From AC-51 sp036265325 (lineage in GTDB: Bacteria > Actinomycetota > UBA4738 > HRBIN12): a stretch of DNA of 64,000 nt. A program made the position numbers and the translations under genes. This document shows positions 25,839 through 32,881 of this stretch, one piece after another. A model generated the notes under the pieces. It was not told the origin of the DNA. It did no database searches and worked only from the letters and a program-made list of their open reading frames with translations. The stretch is from the NCBI GenBank assembly GCA_036265325.1, contig DATAPH010000015.1, forward strand, positions 12,128 to 76,127. The letters are read 5' to 3'. Every line of letters begins with the position of its first letter. Position 1 is the first letter of the stretch.

Positions 25839-26573
25839 GTGCCGCACGACTGGGACGCCGCCACCTACGACCGGCTGCCGATCCCCATGACCGGATGGGG
25901 GCTCGAGGTGCTCGATCGCCTGCGCCTGCGCGGCGACGAGACGGTCCTGGACGCCGGCTGCGGAACCGGCCAAGTGACGCAGGCGCTTCGCGAGCGGCTT
26001 CCATGCGGCCACGTCATCGCGCTCGACGCGTCGCCCTCCATGATCGCCGTGGCGGTCGAGCGCCTCGGCGCCGACCGGATCAAGTACGTGACGCACGACC
26101 TGGTCGATCCGATCCCGATCGATCCGGTTGACGCCATCCTGTCGACGGCGACCTTCCATTGGGTGCCCGACCACGATCGGCTGTTCGCGAACCTCGCCGC
26201 CGTGCTTCGGCCTCGCGGACAGTTCGCGGCGCAGTGCGGCGGATGGGGGAACCTCGAGCGCGTCAACACGGCGGCCGAACGTGCGGCAGGTATCGACCTG
26301 CTCGCGACGAAGATCTACGCGACCCCCGAAGAAACGTGGACACGCATGGAGGCCGAGGGGTTCGTCGACATCGAGACGTGGTTGACCGAGGCGCCGGTCG
26401 AGCTTCCGCCAGGCGAGCTCGAGTCGTACCTGCGGACGGTGATCCTCAGCGGCGAGGTGGCCCGGCGCACGCCCGAAGACGCCGATGAGCTCGTGCATGC
26501 GGTGGCCGTCGAGCTCGGCGAGCCGGCGATCGACTACGTCCGGCTGAACATCCTTGCGCGCAAAGAAGCGTAG
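25839..26573 (+). CDS. SAM-dependent methyltransferase
   Basis: 244-aa class I methyltransferase. Motif I VLDAGCGTGQVTQAL, acidic residue in HVIALDASPSMI, and ILSTATFHWVPDHDRLF resemble trans-aconitate methyltransferase-like proteins. Substrate unknown. GTG 25839 is the only start that keeps the full domain. Convergent with the DsrE gene (14 bp between stops). Confidence 0.87.
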   Translation: MPHDWDAATYDRLPIPMTGWGLEVLDRLRLRGDETVLDAGCGTGQVTQALRERLPCGHVIALDASPSMIAVAVERLGADRIKYVTHDLVDPIPIDPVDAILSTATFHWVPDHDRLFANLAAVLRPRGQFAAQCGGWGNLERVNTAAERAAGIDLLATKIYATPEETWTRMEAEGFVDIETWLTEAPVELPPGELESYLRTVILSGEVARRTPEDADELVHAVAVELGEPAIDYVRLNILARKEA

Positions 26574-26587
26574 CCGCCAGCGCCGCC

Positions 26588-27163
26588 TTAGATGAACAGC
26601 GGGATCGCGGCCTCGCGCATCTCGCGGATCGCGGTCGCGGCGCCGATCGGCTCCTCGAGCCCGTCGAGCAGGTCCTCGCGCTTCAGCCCGAGCAGGTCCA
26701 TCGTCATCTGGCACGGGATCAGCCTCACGCCGAGCTCCTGCGCGAGTCCGATCAGCTCGTCGGGCTTCGCGACGTTCTGCTCGTCGGCGAGCTTCTTGAA
26801 CATCGCCGGGCCAGCGCCCATGAACTGGTAGTGCGAGAGCTTCGCCTTCTGCGCGGAGCCGGGGTTCATCACCGACATCATCTTCTGCATCCAGTTGTCC
26901 CCGGTGATGCGGACGCCCGGCTTGACGATCGCGAACAGCCCCCAGAACGTGAAGAAGACGCTGGCCTCCATGCCGCTCGCCGCGGCGGTGGTCGCGAGGA
27001 TGGTCGTCGGCCAGATACGGTCGAGCTGACCGCCCCAGGCGATGATCGTCATCTTGTTCTTCTTCTTGACCTGCTTCGCCTGCTCGGTCTCGAGAGCCTC
27101 GACACGCTGGAGCAGGTCGGCGAGCGTCCCCGCCTCTTCCACGCGGTCTTCGGTGATCGCCAT
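26588..27163 (-). CDS. DsrE/DsrF-like (peroxiredoxin-family) protein
   Basis: 191-aa protein with an N-terminal helix (TLADLLQRVEALETEQ) before a DsrE-like domain: MTIIAWGGQLDRIWPTTIL, FFTFWGLFAIVK, and the Cys of VRLIPCQMTMDLLGL near the C-terminus. Such proteins take part in persulfide relay with TusA. Here tusA lies 2 bp upstream, so the pair should form a sulfur-transfer unit. Confidence 0.87.
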   Translation of the reverse strand: MAITEDRVEEAGTLADLLQRVEALETEQAKQVKKKNKMTIIAWGGQLDRIWPTTILATTAAASGMEASVFFTFWGLFAIVKPGVRITGDNWMQKMMSVMNPGSAQKAKLSHYQFMGAGPAMFKKLADEQNVAKPDELIGLAQELGVRLIPCQMTMDLLGLKREDLLDGLEEPIGAATAIREMREAAIPLFI

Positions 27164-27165
27164 CG

Positions 27166-27402
27166 TCAGACCGCCCGGGTGACGAGGTAGCGGAACGAGC
27201 CGTCGGGCAGCGTCTCGGCGCTGTCGAGCACGTTGCCGGTGAGCTCCGCCCACGACGGGACGTCGGACTTGGAACCGGGATCGGTCGCAAGGAGCTCGAA
27301 GGTGGCGCCCTGAGGCGCGTCCTTGATGGCCTTCGCGAGGCTCACGAGCGGTCCGGGGCACGACTGGCCCTTCGCGTCGACGGTGATGATGGTGGTGCTC
27401 AT
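27166..27402 (-). CDS. tusA: TusA-family sulfur carrier protein
   Basis: 78-aa TusA/SirA protein with the persulfide-carrying Cys15 in GQSCPGPLVSLAKAI. Acts as a sulfur carrier, probably with the downstream DsrE-like protein. CGGAGG before ATG 27402 is the ribosome site. About 74 nt upstream ends a small cysteine-containing reading frame whose stop lies in a hairpin, suggesting attenuation by cysteine supply. Confidence 0.88.
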   Translation of the reverse strand: MSTTIITVDAKGQSCPGPLVSLAKAIKDAPQGATFELLATDPGSKSDVPSWAELTGNVLDSAETLPDGSFRYLVTRAV

Positions 27403-27461
27403 AGGGAACCTCCGGAAAGGGTTGCAGGGGAACCGCGAAGAGATGGCGCGGGAAGAACCGC

Positions 27462-27487
27462 GCTGTTCCTTGTCGCTCAGGAACAGC
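27462..27487 (-). promoter_or_regulatory. Hairpin overlapping the leader peptide stop
   Basis: Perfect 9-bp stem, GCTGTTCCT paired with AGGAACAGC around an 8-nt loop. On the minus strand the first arm covers the last Cys codon and the stop of the small frame at 27477-27545. No U tract follows, so it would act by RNA folding or ribosome access rather than as a classical terminator. Confidence 0.6.
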
Positions 27488-27545
27488 CGCAGAGGCGGTC
27501 GGGGATCATCGCCGCAACCGAGCCGGCTTCACGGGTGCACACCAT
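27477..27545 (-). CDS. Candidate cysteine-sensing leader peptide of tusA-dsrE
   Basis: A 22-codon frame on the minus strand from ATG 27545, or 24 codons from GTG 27551. It begins MVCTREAG and ends DRLCGCS, with cysteines at positions 3, 19 and 21. TACATT (27557-27562) could be its -10, 5 nt before the GTG. The last codons form one arm of a hairpin. Ribosomes pausing at the Cys codons could change folding upstream of tusA. Mycobacteria are known to have cysteine-responsive upstream frames before sulfur genes; here the role is inferred. Confidence 0.55.
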   Translation of the reverse strand: MVCTREAGSVAAMIPDRLCGCS

Positions 27546-27560
27546 TTGCACCTGCAAATG
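27543..27560. promoter_or_regulatory. Palindromic operator candidate upstream of tusA
   Basis: Perfect inverted repeat CATTTGCA-CC-TGCAAATG. It overlaps the presumed -10 (27557-27562) and the start of the leader peptide, so a repressor bound here would block transcription. Its protein is not encoded next to it; an ArsR-like or other sulfur-responsive regulator is a guess. Confidence 0.6.
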
Positions 27561-27598
27561 TACCCCCGTGGTGCGTTGGCGGGCAAGGCTCGAGCCGA

Positions 27599-28423
27599 TC
27601 ACGGAACCGACGGCTCGCGGAGGCAGCCCTGGTCGCGGCCGAGCAGCTCGAGCCCTTGGAGGTCGCCGGGCCCGAAATCGGTCACGTAGCCGCCGGACGG
27701 CTCCATCAGCTCCGCCTTCGACGTCACGTGGTCCAGACCCATGATGTGGCCCAGCTCGTGGAGGATCGTCGGCCCCTGGTAGGCAGACGAGATCCAGCCC
27801 GGCGGGTTCCGGTCGGCGGCGTTGATCACCGCCCACCCGCTCACGAACTGGGGCGTCCCGTCCGGTGGCGCGAGCGGCCGAGATACCGCCGCGAACTGAT
27901 CTTCCCCGTCGTGGAACGGGATGTCGGTCTGCGACTGCGTCGCCCACGCGATCACGACGGGTGCCCATCGCTGGCCGTACTCCGACGGGATGTACGCCGA
28001 TCGATCCTTCTGCGGGATCTCTTGCGTGGATCCGTCGAACACGAACGTGATGCCGGTGTCGACCGACACGCGGCGGACCGCCTCCTGCACGTCGGAGAGG
28101 GACCCGGGCGGCGCCTCATCCAGATTGACGACGTAGTGGATCGGGTCGCACGGATTCCAACGGACGGGGTGACCACCGACCGTGGCGAGGAACTTGTACT
28201 CGTCGCTCGAGCCCTTCGGGCGCGACAGGTCGGCGACGACGCCGCCGACGAGTCCGAGCGATCCCAAGACCGCCATCGCCGTGAGGACGGCGACGACGGC
28301 GGCGAGGCGACGGCGGCGTGGCGGAGGGCCGATCGTCGGCGGAAGCGCAGTCCACGCGAGGTCCGGGCGAGGAGGCACCGCATGGTCGGGACGACCAGGC
28401 GGTTGGGGGTGTCCCGGGTCCAT
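27599..28423 (-). CDS. Matrixin-like zinc metalloprotease, membrane-anchored
   Basis: 274-aa protein. A proline-rich cytoplasmic N-terminus is followed by one membrane segment (about 42-65, LAAVVAVLTAMAVLGSLGLV). The outside domain has the zinc motif HELGHIMGLDH (HExxHxxGxxH) and a downstream Met in AELMEPSGG that fits the Met-turn of metzincins. ATG 28423 lies 7 nt after TACGAT; ATG 28432 is an alternative. Degenerate RTX repeats just upstream may be a relic of a related secreted protein. Confidence 0.85.
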   Translation of the reverse strand: MDPGHPQPPGRPDHAVPPRPDLAWTALPPTIGPPPRRRRLAAVVAVLTAMAVLGSLGLVGGVVADLSRPKGSSDEYKFLATVGGHPVRWNPCDPIHYVVNLDEAPPGSLSDVQEAVRRVSVDTGITFVFDGSTQEIPQKDRSAYIPSEYGQRWAPVVIAWATQSQTDIPFHDGEDQFAAVSRPLAPPDGTPQFVSGWAVINAADRNPPGWISSAYQGPTILHELGHIMGLDHVTSKAELMEPSGGYVTDFGPGDLQGLELLGRDQGCLREPSVP

Positions 28424-28496
28424 CGCGACCATCGTAGGAGCGGTATCGGCGAACGGTGAAGGTCACCGGAGCCTTGACTCGCACGACACCCGCTGA

Positions 28497-28675
28497 TTTG
28501 GCGACGTCAACGGCAGAGAATTGCCTGCCCGCTTCAGCGGGAACCGTGGTGACGATGTCCTCGTCGGTGGCACGCACCACGACGTGCTGCTTGGCGGTGG
28601 CGGCGACGACACGCTGGATGGCGCCCCGCGGCACGATGTCACGACGGATCGGGCGTCAACACGTATATCGATCGC
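28497..28675 (+). pseudogene. Remnant of RTX calcium-binding repeats
   Basis: A short plus-strand frame reads GNRGDDVLVGG, HHDVLLGGGGDDTLDG and RHDV, that is, about three degenerate GGxGxDxLx nonapeptides. There is no plausible start or full domain, and downstream the frame runs antisense to sodX. It looks like a decayed end of an RTX protein. The rest of 28424-28687 shows nothing clear. Confidence 0.6.
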
Positions 28676-28687
28676 TGAGCACAGCGG

Positions 28688-29194
28688 CTACCGGACCAAC
28701 CGCCGACGCTCGATAGGCCAGTACACGAGCACGACCTTGGCTTTCAGTCCATCGCGCGTCACCGGACCGAAGTCGCGCGAGTCTGTCGAGCGATGGGCGA
28801 AGTCGCCTTCGACCCAGTACTCGTCCTCGCCGAGCTCGCGAGCGCCGACGACGGTGCCCGGCACACCGATCAGCCGCTTCACGATCTCGTAGCCCGGGCG
28901 CTGGGGGTGCTCGACCACGACCACGTCATCGCGATGGAATCGCTCGGGCGTCACGACCAGCGCCCGGTCGCCGGGAAGCAACGTCGGCGCCATCGACACG
29001 CCTTCGATCGCGATCCGCGCCGGGTGGTAGCGCGCGAACGCGAACGCCGCGCCGGCGACAAGGGCCGCGCCCGCCACGACCCCCGACGCCGCTTTCCGAC
29101 CACGGCGATAGGATTCGACTTCAGGTTCCTCGGGCAGCTCGTCCGGGCCCGAGAGCGGTTCGTCCGGGACGTCAGAAGGAGGGGGTTGGTCCAT
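28688..29194 (-). CDS. sodX: Nickel superoxide dismutase maturation protease SodX
   Basis: 168-aa S26-type signal peptidase, the partner that removes the NiSOD propeptide. One membrane segment (SGVVAGAALVAGAAFAFAR) precedes the catalytic Ser in IEGVSMAPTLLPGD and Lys in IVKRLIGVPGT. ATG 29194 is preferred; GTG 29224 and ATG 29206 are in-frame alternatives reaching into sodN on the other strand. It is divergent from sodN with overlapping start codons. Confidence 0.88.
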   Translation of the reverse strand: MDQPPPSDVPDEPLSGPDELPEEPEVESYRRGRKAASGVVAGAALVAGAAFAFARYHPARIAIEGVSMAPTLLPGDRALVVTPERFHRDDVVVVEHPQRPGYEIVKRLIGVPGTVVGARELGEDEYWVEGDFAHRSTDSRDFGPVTRDGLKAKVVLVYWPIERRRLVR

Positions 29195-29585
29195 GTTCCA
29201 TCGCATCCTCGCACCCCGTCGCACGGTTCACGCACATTGTGACCTGCCGTGCGGTGTCTACGACCCCGCGCAGGCCCGCATCGAAGCCGAGTCGGTCAAG
29301 GCATGCCAAGAGAAGTATCAAGGCAGCGACGACCCGATCTTCAAGGAGCGCGCGATCGTCATCAAGGAAGAGCGCGCCGACCTCGTGAAGCACCACCTGT
29401 GGGTGCTGTGGACCGACTACTTCAAGCCCGAGCACCTCGAGAAGCACGCGAACCTGCACGACCTCTTCTGGAACGCGACGAAGGAAGCCGGCGCCGCGAA
29501 GAAGTCGGAGGACCCCGCGCAGGGCCAGAAGCTGCTCGACGCGGTCGACGAGATCGCGAAGGTCTTCTGGGAGACCAAGAGCTAA
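29193..29585 (+). CDS. sodN: Nickel superoxide dismutase
   Basis: 130-aa NiSOD precursor, converting superoxide to oxygen and hydrogen peroxide. After a 14-residue propeptide comes the nickel hook HCDLPCGVYDP; His15, Cys16 and Cys20 become His1, Cys2 and Cys6 after cleavage. The rest is a four-helix bundle (QARIEAESVKACQEKY; LWVLWTDYFKPEHLEKHANL). AGAAGGAGG precedes ATG 29193. A strong hairpin follows the gene. Confidence 0.96.
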   Translation: MFHRILAPRRTVHAHCDLPCGVYDPAQARIEAESVKACQEKYQGSDDPIFKERAIVIKEERADLVKHHLWVLWTDYFKPEHLEKHANLHDLFWNATKEAGAAKKSEDPAQGQKLLDAVDEIAKVFWETKS

Positions 29586-29602
29586 GACCGGCCCAGAACG
29601 CG

Positions 29603-29637
29603 GTGAAGGGCGGGGCCGTCGGGTCCCCGCCCTTCAC
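29603..29637 (+). terminator. Strong hairpin after sodN
   Basis: Perfect 13-bp stem, GTGAAGGGCGGGG with CCCCGCCCTTCAC, around a 9-nt loop, starting 18 nt after the sodN stop. No U tract follows, as common in GC-rich actinobacteria. It probably ends or stabilises the sodN transcript. Confidence 0.82.
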
Positions 29638-29783
29638 ACGATGCGCCCCCTCGGCGCACACCCTGGCACACCAGGAATAGGAGGCCGGGCCGACCGGGGC
29701 GGGTCTGGCGGCGCCCCGGCCGGGATCCGGTCTCGAACGGAGCATCGGTCAAACCACGCCCGTCACGCCAGTGGTCAGAAGTC

Positions 29784-29860
29784 GGTAGGTGTGGGCCATC
29801 CGGCTGACCTCGCTGGGACCGGTCGGTACCCCGAAGGGTGTGCCCTAGCCCACTGCTACC
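29784..29860 (+). other. Possible structured leader before the YchF-like gene
   Basis: The 234 bp between the sodN hairpin and the next gene hold no frame I trust. GGTA (29784-29787) and GTGGGC (29791-29796) can pair with TACC (29857-29860) and GCCCAC (29848-29853), closing a region with inner small stems. Another hairpin, CCTGG-caca-CCAGG, is at 29662-29675. No known RNA family recognised. Confidence 0.3.
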
Positions 29861-29871
29861 GTGAGCGAACC

Positions 29872-30846
29872 GTGAAGGACATCGGACTGGTTGGGGCGTC
29901 GTACTCCGGCAAGTCGACGCTGTTCACCGCACTGACACACGCCGGATCGCACGGCGGACAGGCGTCGGTCGCGGTGGTGCCGGTGCCCGATCCGCGTCTC
30001 CAGGTGCTCACCGACCTCGAGCGATCGAAGAAGACCGTCGCCGCGCAGGTCCGGTTCGTCGACGTCCCGGGTGGGATGGCGAGCGCCCAGTCGGTGGCGA
30101 AGCTCCGCGAGGTCGAAGCGCTCGCCGTCGTCGTCCGGTGCTTCGGGCCGGACGCGTCGCCGGCATCCGAACTCGCGGGCGTCCGGGCAGACCTGCTGCT
30201 CGCCGACCTCGGCGTGATCTCGTCTGCGCTGGACAAGGCGGTGAAGAAGGCCCGGGGCAAGCCCGGCATCGAGGTCGAAGCGCTCGAGGCCGCGCAGAAG
30301 GCGCTCGAGGCCGAGATGCCGCTGCGGGAGGCGGGGTTGGCGGCTGAGCATCTCGCCGAGCTCCGCGGGATCGCGCCGCTGACCCTCAAGCCCGAGGTCG
30401 TGGTCGCGAATCTCGAGGAGGGAACGACGGTGCCGGCCGAGATCGACGACGCCGTCGGGGTGTACGCCGCGATCGAGGCCGAGGTCGCCGAGATGGACCC
30501 GGCCGAGGCTTGGGCGCTGCTCGAGGAGTTCGGCGTGACCGAGCCCGGGCTCGAGTCAGTGATCGCGGCGTGCTATCGCGCGCTCGACCTGATCACGTTC
30601 CTCACGACGGGCGAGGACGAGACGCGCGCGTGGGAGGTGCGGTCCGGCGCTCAGGCACCCGAGGCCGCCGGTGTCATCCACACCGACCTGCAGCGCGGGT
30701 TCATCCGCGCCGACGTGATCTCGTACGACGAACTCGTTGCGGCCGGTTCGATGGACGCTGCGAAGGCCGTCGGGAAGCTCCGTGTCGAAGGGAAGGACTA
30801 CGTCGTCCAGGAAGGCGACATCCTGAACGTCCGGTTCGCGGTCTAA
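29872..30846 (+). CDS. YchF/OLA1-related GTPase (short, divergent)
   Basis: 324-aa P-loop protein. GLVGASYSGKSTLFTALT is Walker A and FVDVPGGMAS the second switch. The C-terminus, LITFLTTGEDETRAWEVRSG and FIRADVISYDELVAAGS to GDILNVRFAV, is the TGS domain of YchF. It is about 40 residues shorter than usual YchF and the G3 and G4 regions differ (DVPG for DxAG; VVANLEE). It may be a redox or ribosome-linked ATPase/GTPase. GTG 29872. Confidence 0.82.
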   Translation: MKDIGLVGASYSGKSTLFTALTHAGSHGGQASVAVVPVPDPRLQVLTDLERSKKTVAAQVRFVDVPGGMASAQSVAKLREVEALAVVVRCFGPDASPASELAGVRADLLLADLGVISSALDKAVKKARGKPGIEVEALEAAQKALEAEMPLREAGLAAEHLAELRGIAPLTLKPEVVVANLEEGTTVPAEIDDAVGVYAAIEAEVAEMDPAEAWALLEEFGVTEPGLESVIAACYRALDLITFLTTGEDETRAWEVRSGAQAPEAAGVIHTDLQRGFIRADVISYDELVAAGSMDAAKAVGKLRVEGKDYVVQEGDILNVRFAV

Positions 30847-30905
30847 CCGTCGCCAGTAGGTTCGGGTCGCTTCCACACCAGGGAAACCTGTATGGTAAGC
30901 CGCCT

Positions 30906-31295
30906 ATGGATGGGTACCGGATAGGCGAAGCGGCCAAACTGCTCGGCGTGCGGGTCGAAACGCTTCGGACGTGGGAGCGAGCCGGAAAGCTCAAGACCGA
31001 CCGCACCACTGGGGGTCAGCGGGTCGTTCCCCAGTCGGAGGTCGCGCGGATCCTCGCCGAACGCCGATCGCTCGAGCCGGCGCCGTCGCATACGAGCCGC
31101 CGCAACGCCTTCCCCGGCGTCGTCACGAACGTCACGAAGGACAAGGTGTCGGCCCTGGTCGAGATCCAGGCGGGGCCGCACCGCGTCGTCTCATTGATCA
31201 CGCGTGAGGCCGCCGACGAACTCCAACTCGAGCGTGGCATGGAGGCAACCGCCACCGTCAAGGCGACGAGTGTCATGGTGGAGGTGGAGCGATGA
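30906..31295 (+). CDS. MerR-like HTH plus TOBE/Mop domain regulator
   Basis: 129-aa protein. An excisionase/MerR-type HTH (YRIGEAAKLLGVRVETLRTW) is fused to a TOBE (Mop-like) domain (about 65-129: RNAFPGVVTNVTKDKVSALV), which binds molybdate or tungstate in relatives. It is the first gene of the mod operon and overlaps modA by 4 bp, so it is a probable molybdate-responsive regulator in place of ModE. Confidence 0.87.
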   Translation: MDGYRIGEAAKLLGVRVETLRTWERAGKLKTDRTTGGQRVVPQSEVARILAERRSLEPAPSHTSRRNAFPGVVTNVTKDKVSALVEIQAGPHRVVSLITREAADELQLERGMEATATVKATSVMVEVER

Positions 31296-32074
31296 AGCGG
31301 TTGACGACCCTCTCGGTAGTCGTCGCGACTCTGGTGCTCGGTGGGTGTTCGTCGTCATCGTCGACCAGCGCCAGCACGAGCGGATCGACGGAGCTCACCG
31401 TGTTCGCCGCTTCGTCGCTCACGGCAGCGTTCAACCAGATCGGCAGCGACTTCGAGTCCGCCAACCCAGGTACGACCGTGACGTTCAACTACGGCTCGTC
31501 CACGGACCTCGCAACGCAGATCGGCAGTGAGGGTACGGCCGACGTGTTCGCCTCCGCGAGCGGCACCGCGATGGATACCGTCGCGAAGGACCCCGGCGTC
31601 ACCGACCGGACCGACTTCGCCACCAACCAGCTCGTGATCATCACGCCGACCGATGACCCCGCGGGGGTCTCGACGCTGCAAGACTTGACCAAGCCCGGCG
31701 TGCAGGTCGTCCTCGGCGCCGCGGCGGTCCCGGTTGGCGACTACGCCCGCCAGATGCTCGACGAGAACAAGCTGACCGATGAGGTCATGCCGAACGTGGT
31801 GTCGAACGAGGCAGACGACGCGTCGGTCGTCGCGAAGGTGAACTCGGGCGAAGCGGACGCGGCGATCGTCTATGCCTCGGATGTCGCGTCAAACACCGAT
31901 GTGCGTGCCGTGCCGATCCCGACGAACCAGAACGTCGTCGCGACGTATCCGATCGCCGTTGTGACGGGCTCATCCATCGCGACGGTCGCGAAGAGCTTCG
32001 TCACGCATGTGACCGGTTCGCAGGGCGAGGCGACGCTCCAGCAGTTCGGCTTCGGACCGCCGCCGACGGGATAG
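31292..32074 (+). CDS. modA: Molybdate ABC transporter substrate-binding lipoprotein
   Basis: 260-aa lipoprotein. Signal peptide with lipobox LVLGGC (Cys19), a Ser-rich linker, then a ModA fold: LTVFAASSLTAAFNQIG, DVFASASGTAMD, NQLVIITP and AAIVYASDV. It captures molybdate or tungstate for ModBC. Starts within the stop of the regulator gene. Confidence 0.93.
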   Translation: MKRLTTLSVVVATLVLGGCSSSSSTSASTSGSTELTVFAASSLTAAFNQIGSDFESANPGTTVTFNYGSSTDLATQIGSEGTADVFASASGTAMDTVAKDPGVTDRTDFATNQLVIITPTDDPAGVSTLQDLTKPGVQVVLGAAAVPVGDYARQMLDENKLTDEVMPNVVSNEADDASVVAKVNSGEADAAIVYASDVASNTDVRAVPIPTNQNVVATYPIAVVTGSSIATVAKSFVTHVTGSQGEATLQQFGFGPPPTG

Positions 32075-32077
32075 CCC

Positions 32078-32881
32078 GTGTACCGCCGAGTTCCCTTGTC
32101 GTTCGTCGTGCTCGGCGCGATCGGCGCCGCGTTCGTGGCATTGCCTGTGCTTGGGCTTGCGCTGCGCGCGCCGTGGGGTCGCATCGTCGAGATGCTGAGC
32201 GGCCCGGGGGCGCGCACGGCGTTGCGGCTCTCGCTCGAGGTGTCGCTGCTGGCCACCGTGTGTTCCGTGGTCTTCGGCGTCCCGCTCGCATGGATCCTCG
32301 CGCGCGGAACGTTCCGCGGACGCGCCCTATTGCGGGCGCTGGTGATCCTGCCACTCGTGCTGCCGCCGGTGGTCGCCGGCGTGGGACTGCTCCAGGCGCT
32401 GGGCCGCCGCGGGATCGTCGGAAGCTGGCTCGAACGGTTCGCCGGGGTCCAACTCACGTTCACGACCGCGGGGGCGGTGGTCGCCGCGACGTTCGTGTCG
32501 ATCCCATTGGTCGTGCTGTCGGCCGAAGCGGGGTTCCGAAGCCTCGATCCGCGGTTCGAGCGCGCCGCGGCGGTGCTCGGCGCCAAGCCCGGCTACACGC
32601 TTCGCCGCGTGATCCTGCCGATGGTCGCGCCGCAGCTTGTGGCGGGCGCCGTGCTCGCATGGGCACGCGCGCTCGGCGAGTTCGGCGCCACGATCACGTT
32701 CGCCGGCAATCTCGAGGGACGCACCCAGACGGTTCCGCTCGCCGTGTTCCAAACGTTGCAGACCGACCAGGAGGGCGCGATCGCGCTGTCGCTCGTACTC
32801 GTGGTCCTATCGATCTGCGTGCTCGTGGCACTCCGGGACCGGATCACCGGGATCCAGGACCGGGCCACCGGAACCGGCTGA
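32078..32881 (+). CDS. modB: Molybdate ABC transporter permease
   Basis: 267-aa permease with about five helices. The loop ERAAAVLGAKPGYTLRRVIL and APQLVAGAVLAWARALGEFGAT is the EAA motif that contacts ModC. GTG 32078 lies 3 bp after modA. Its stop overlaps the modC start (TGATG). Confidence 0.93.
   Translation: MYRRVPLSFVVLGAIGAAFVALPVLGLALRAPWGRIVEMLSGPGARTALRLSLEVSLLATVCSVVFGVPLAWILARGTFRGRALLRALVILPLVLPPVVAGVGLLQALGRRGIVGSWLERFAGVQLTFTTAGAVVAATFVSIPLVVLSAEAGFRSLDPRFERAAAVLGAKPGYTLRRVILPMVAPQLVAGAVLAWARALGEFGATITFAGNLEGRTQTVPLAVFQTLQTDQEGAIALSLVLVVLSICVLVALRDRITGIQDRATGTG

Noticed and set aside
29720..29760. A tRNA T-loop-like string (TCTCGAACGGA) between sodN and the YchF-like gene
   Set aside because: The flanking bases do not pair into a T stem and no anticodon or acceptor arms can be built on either strand.
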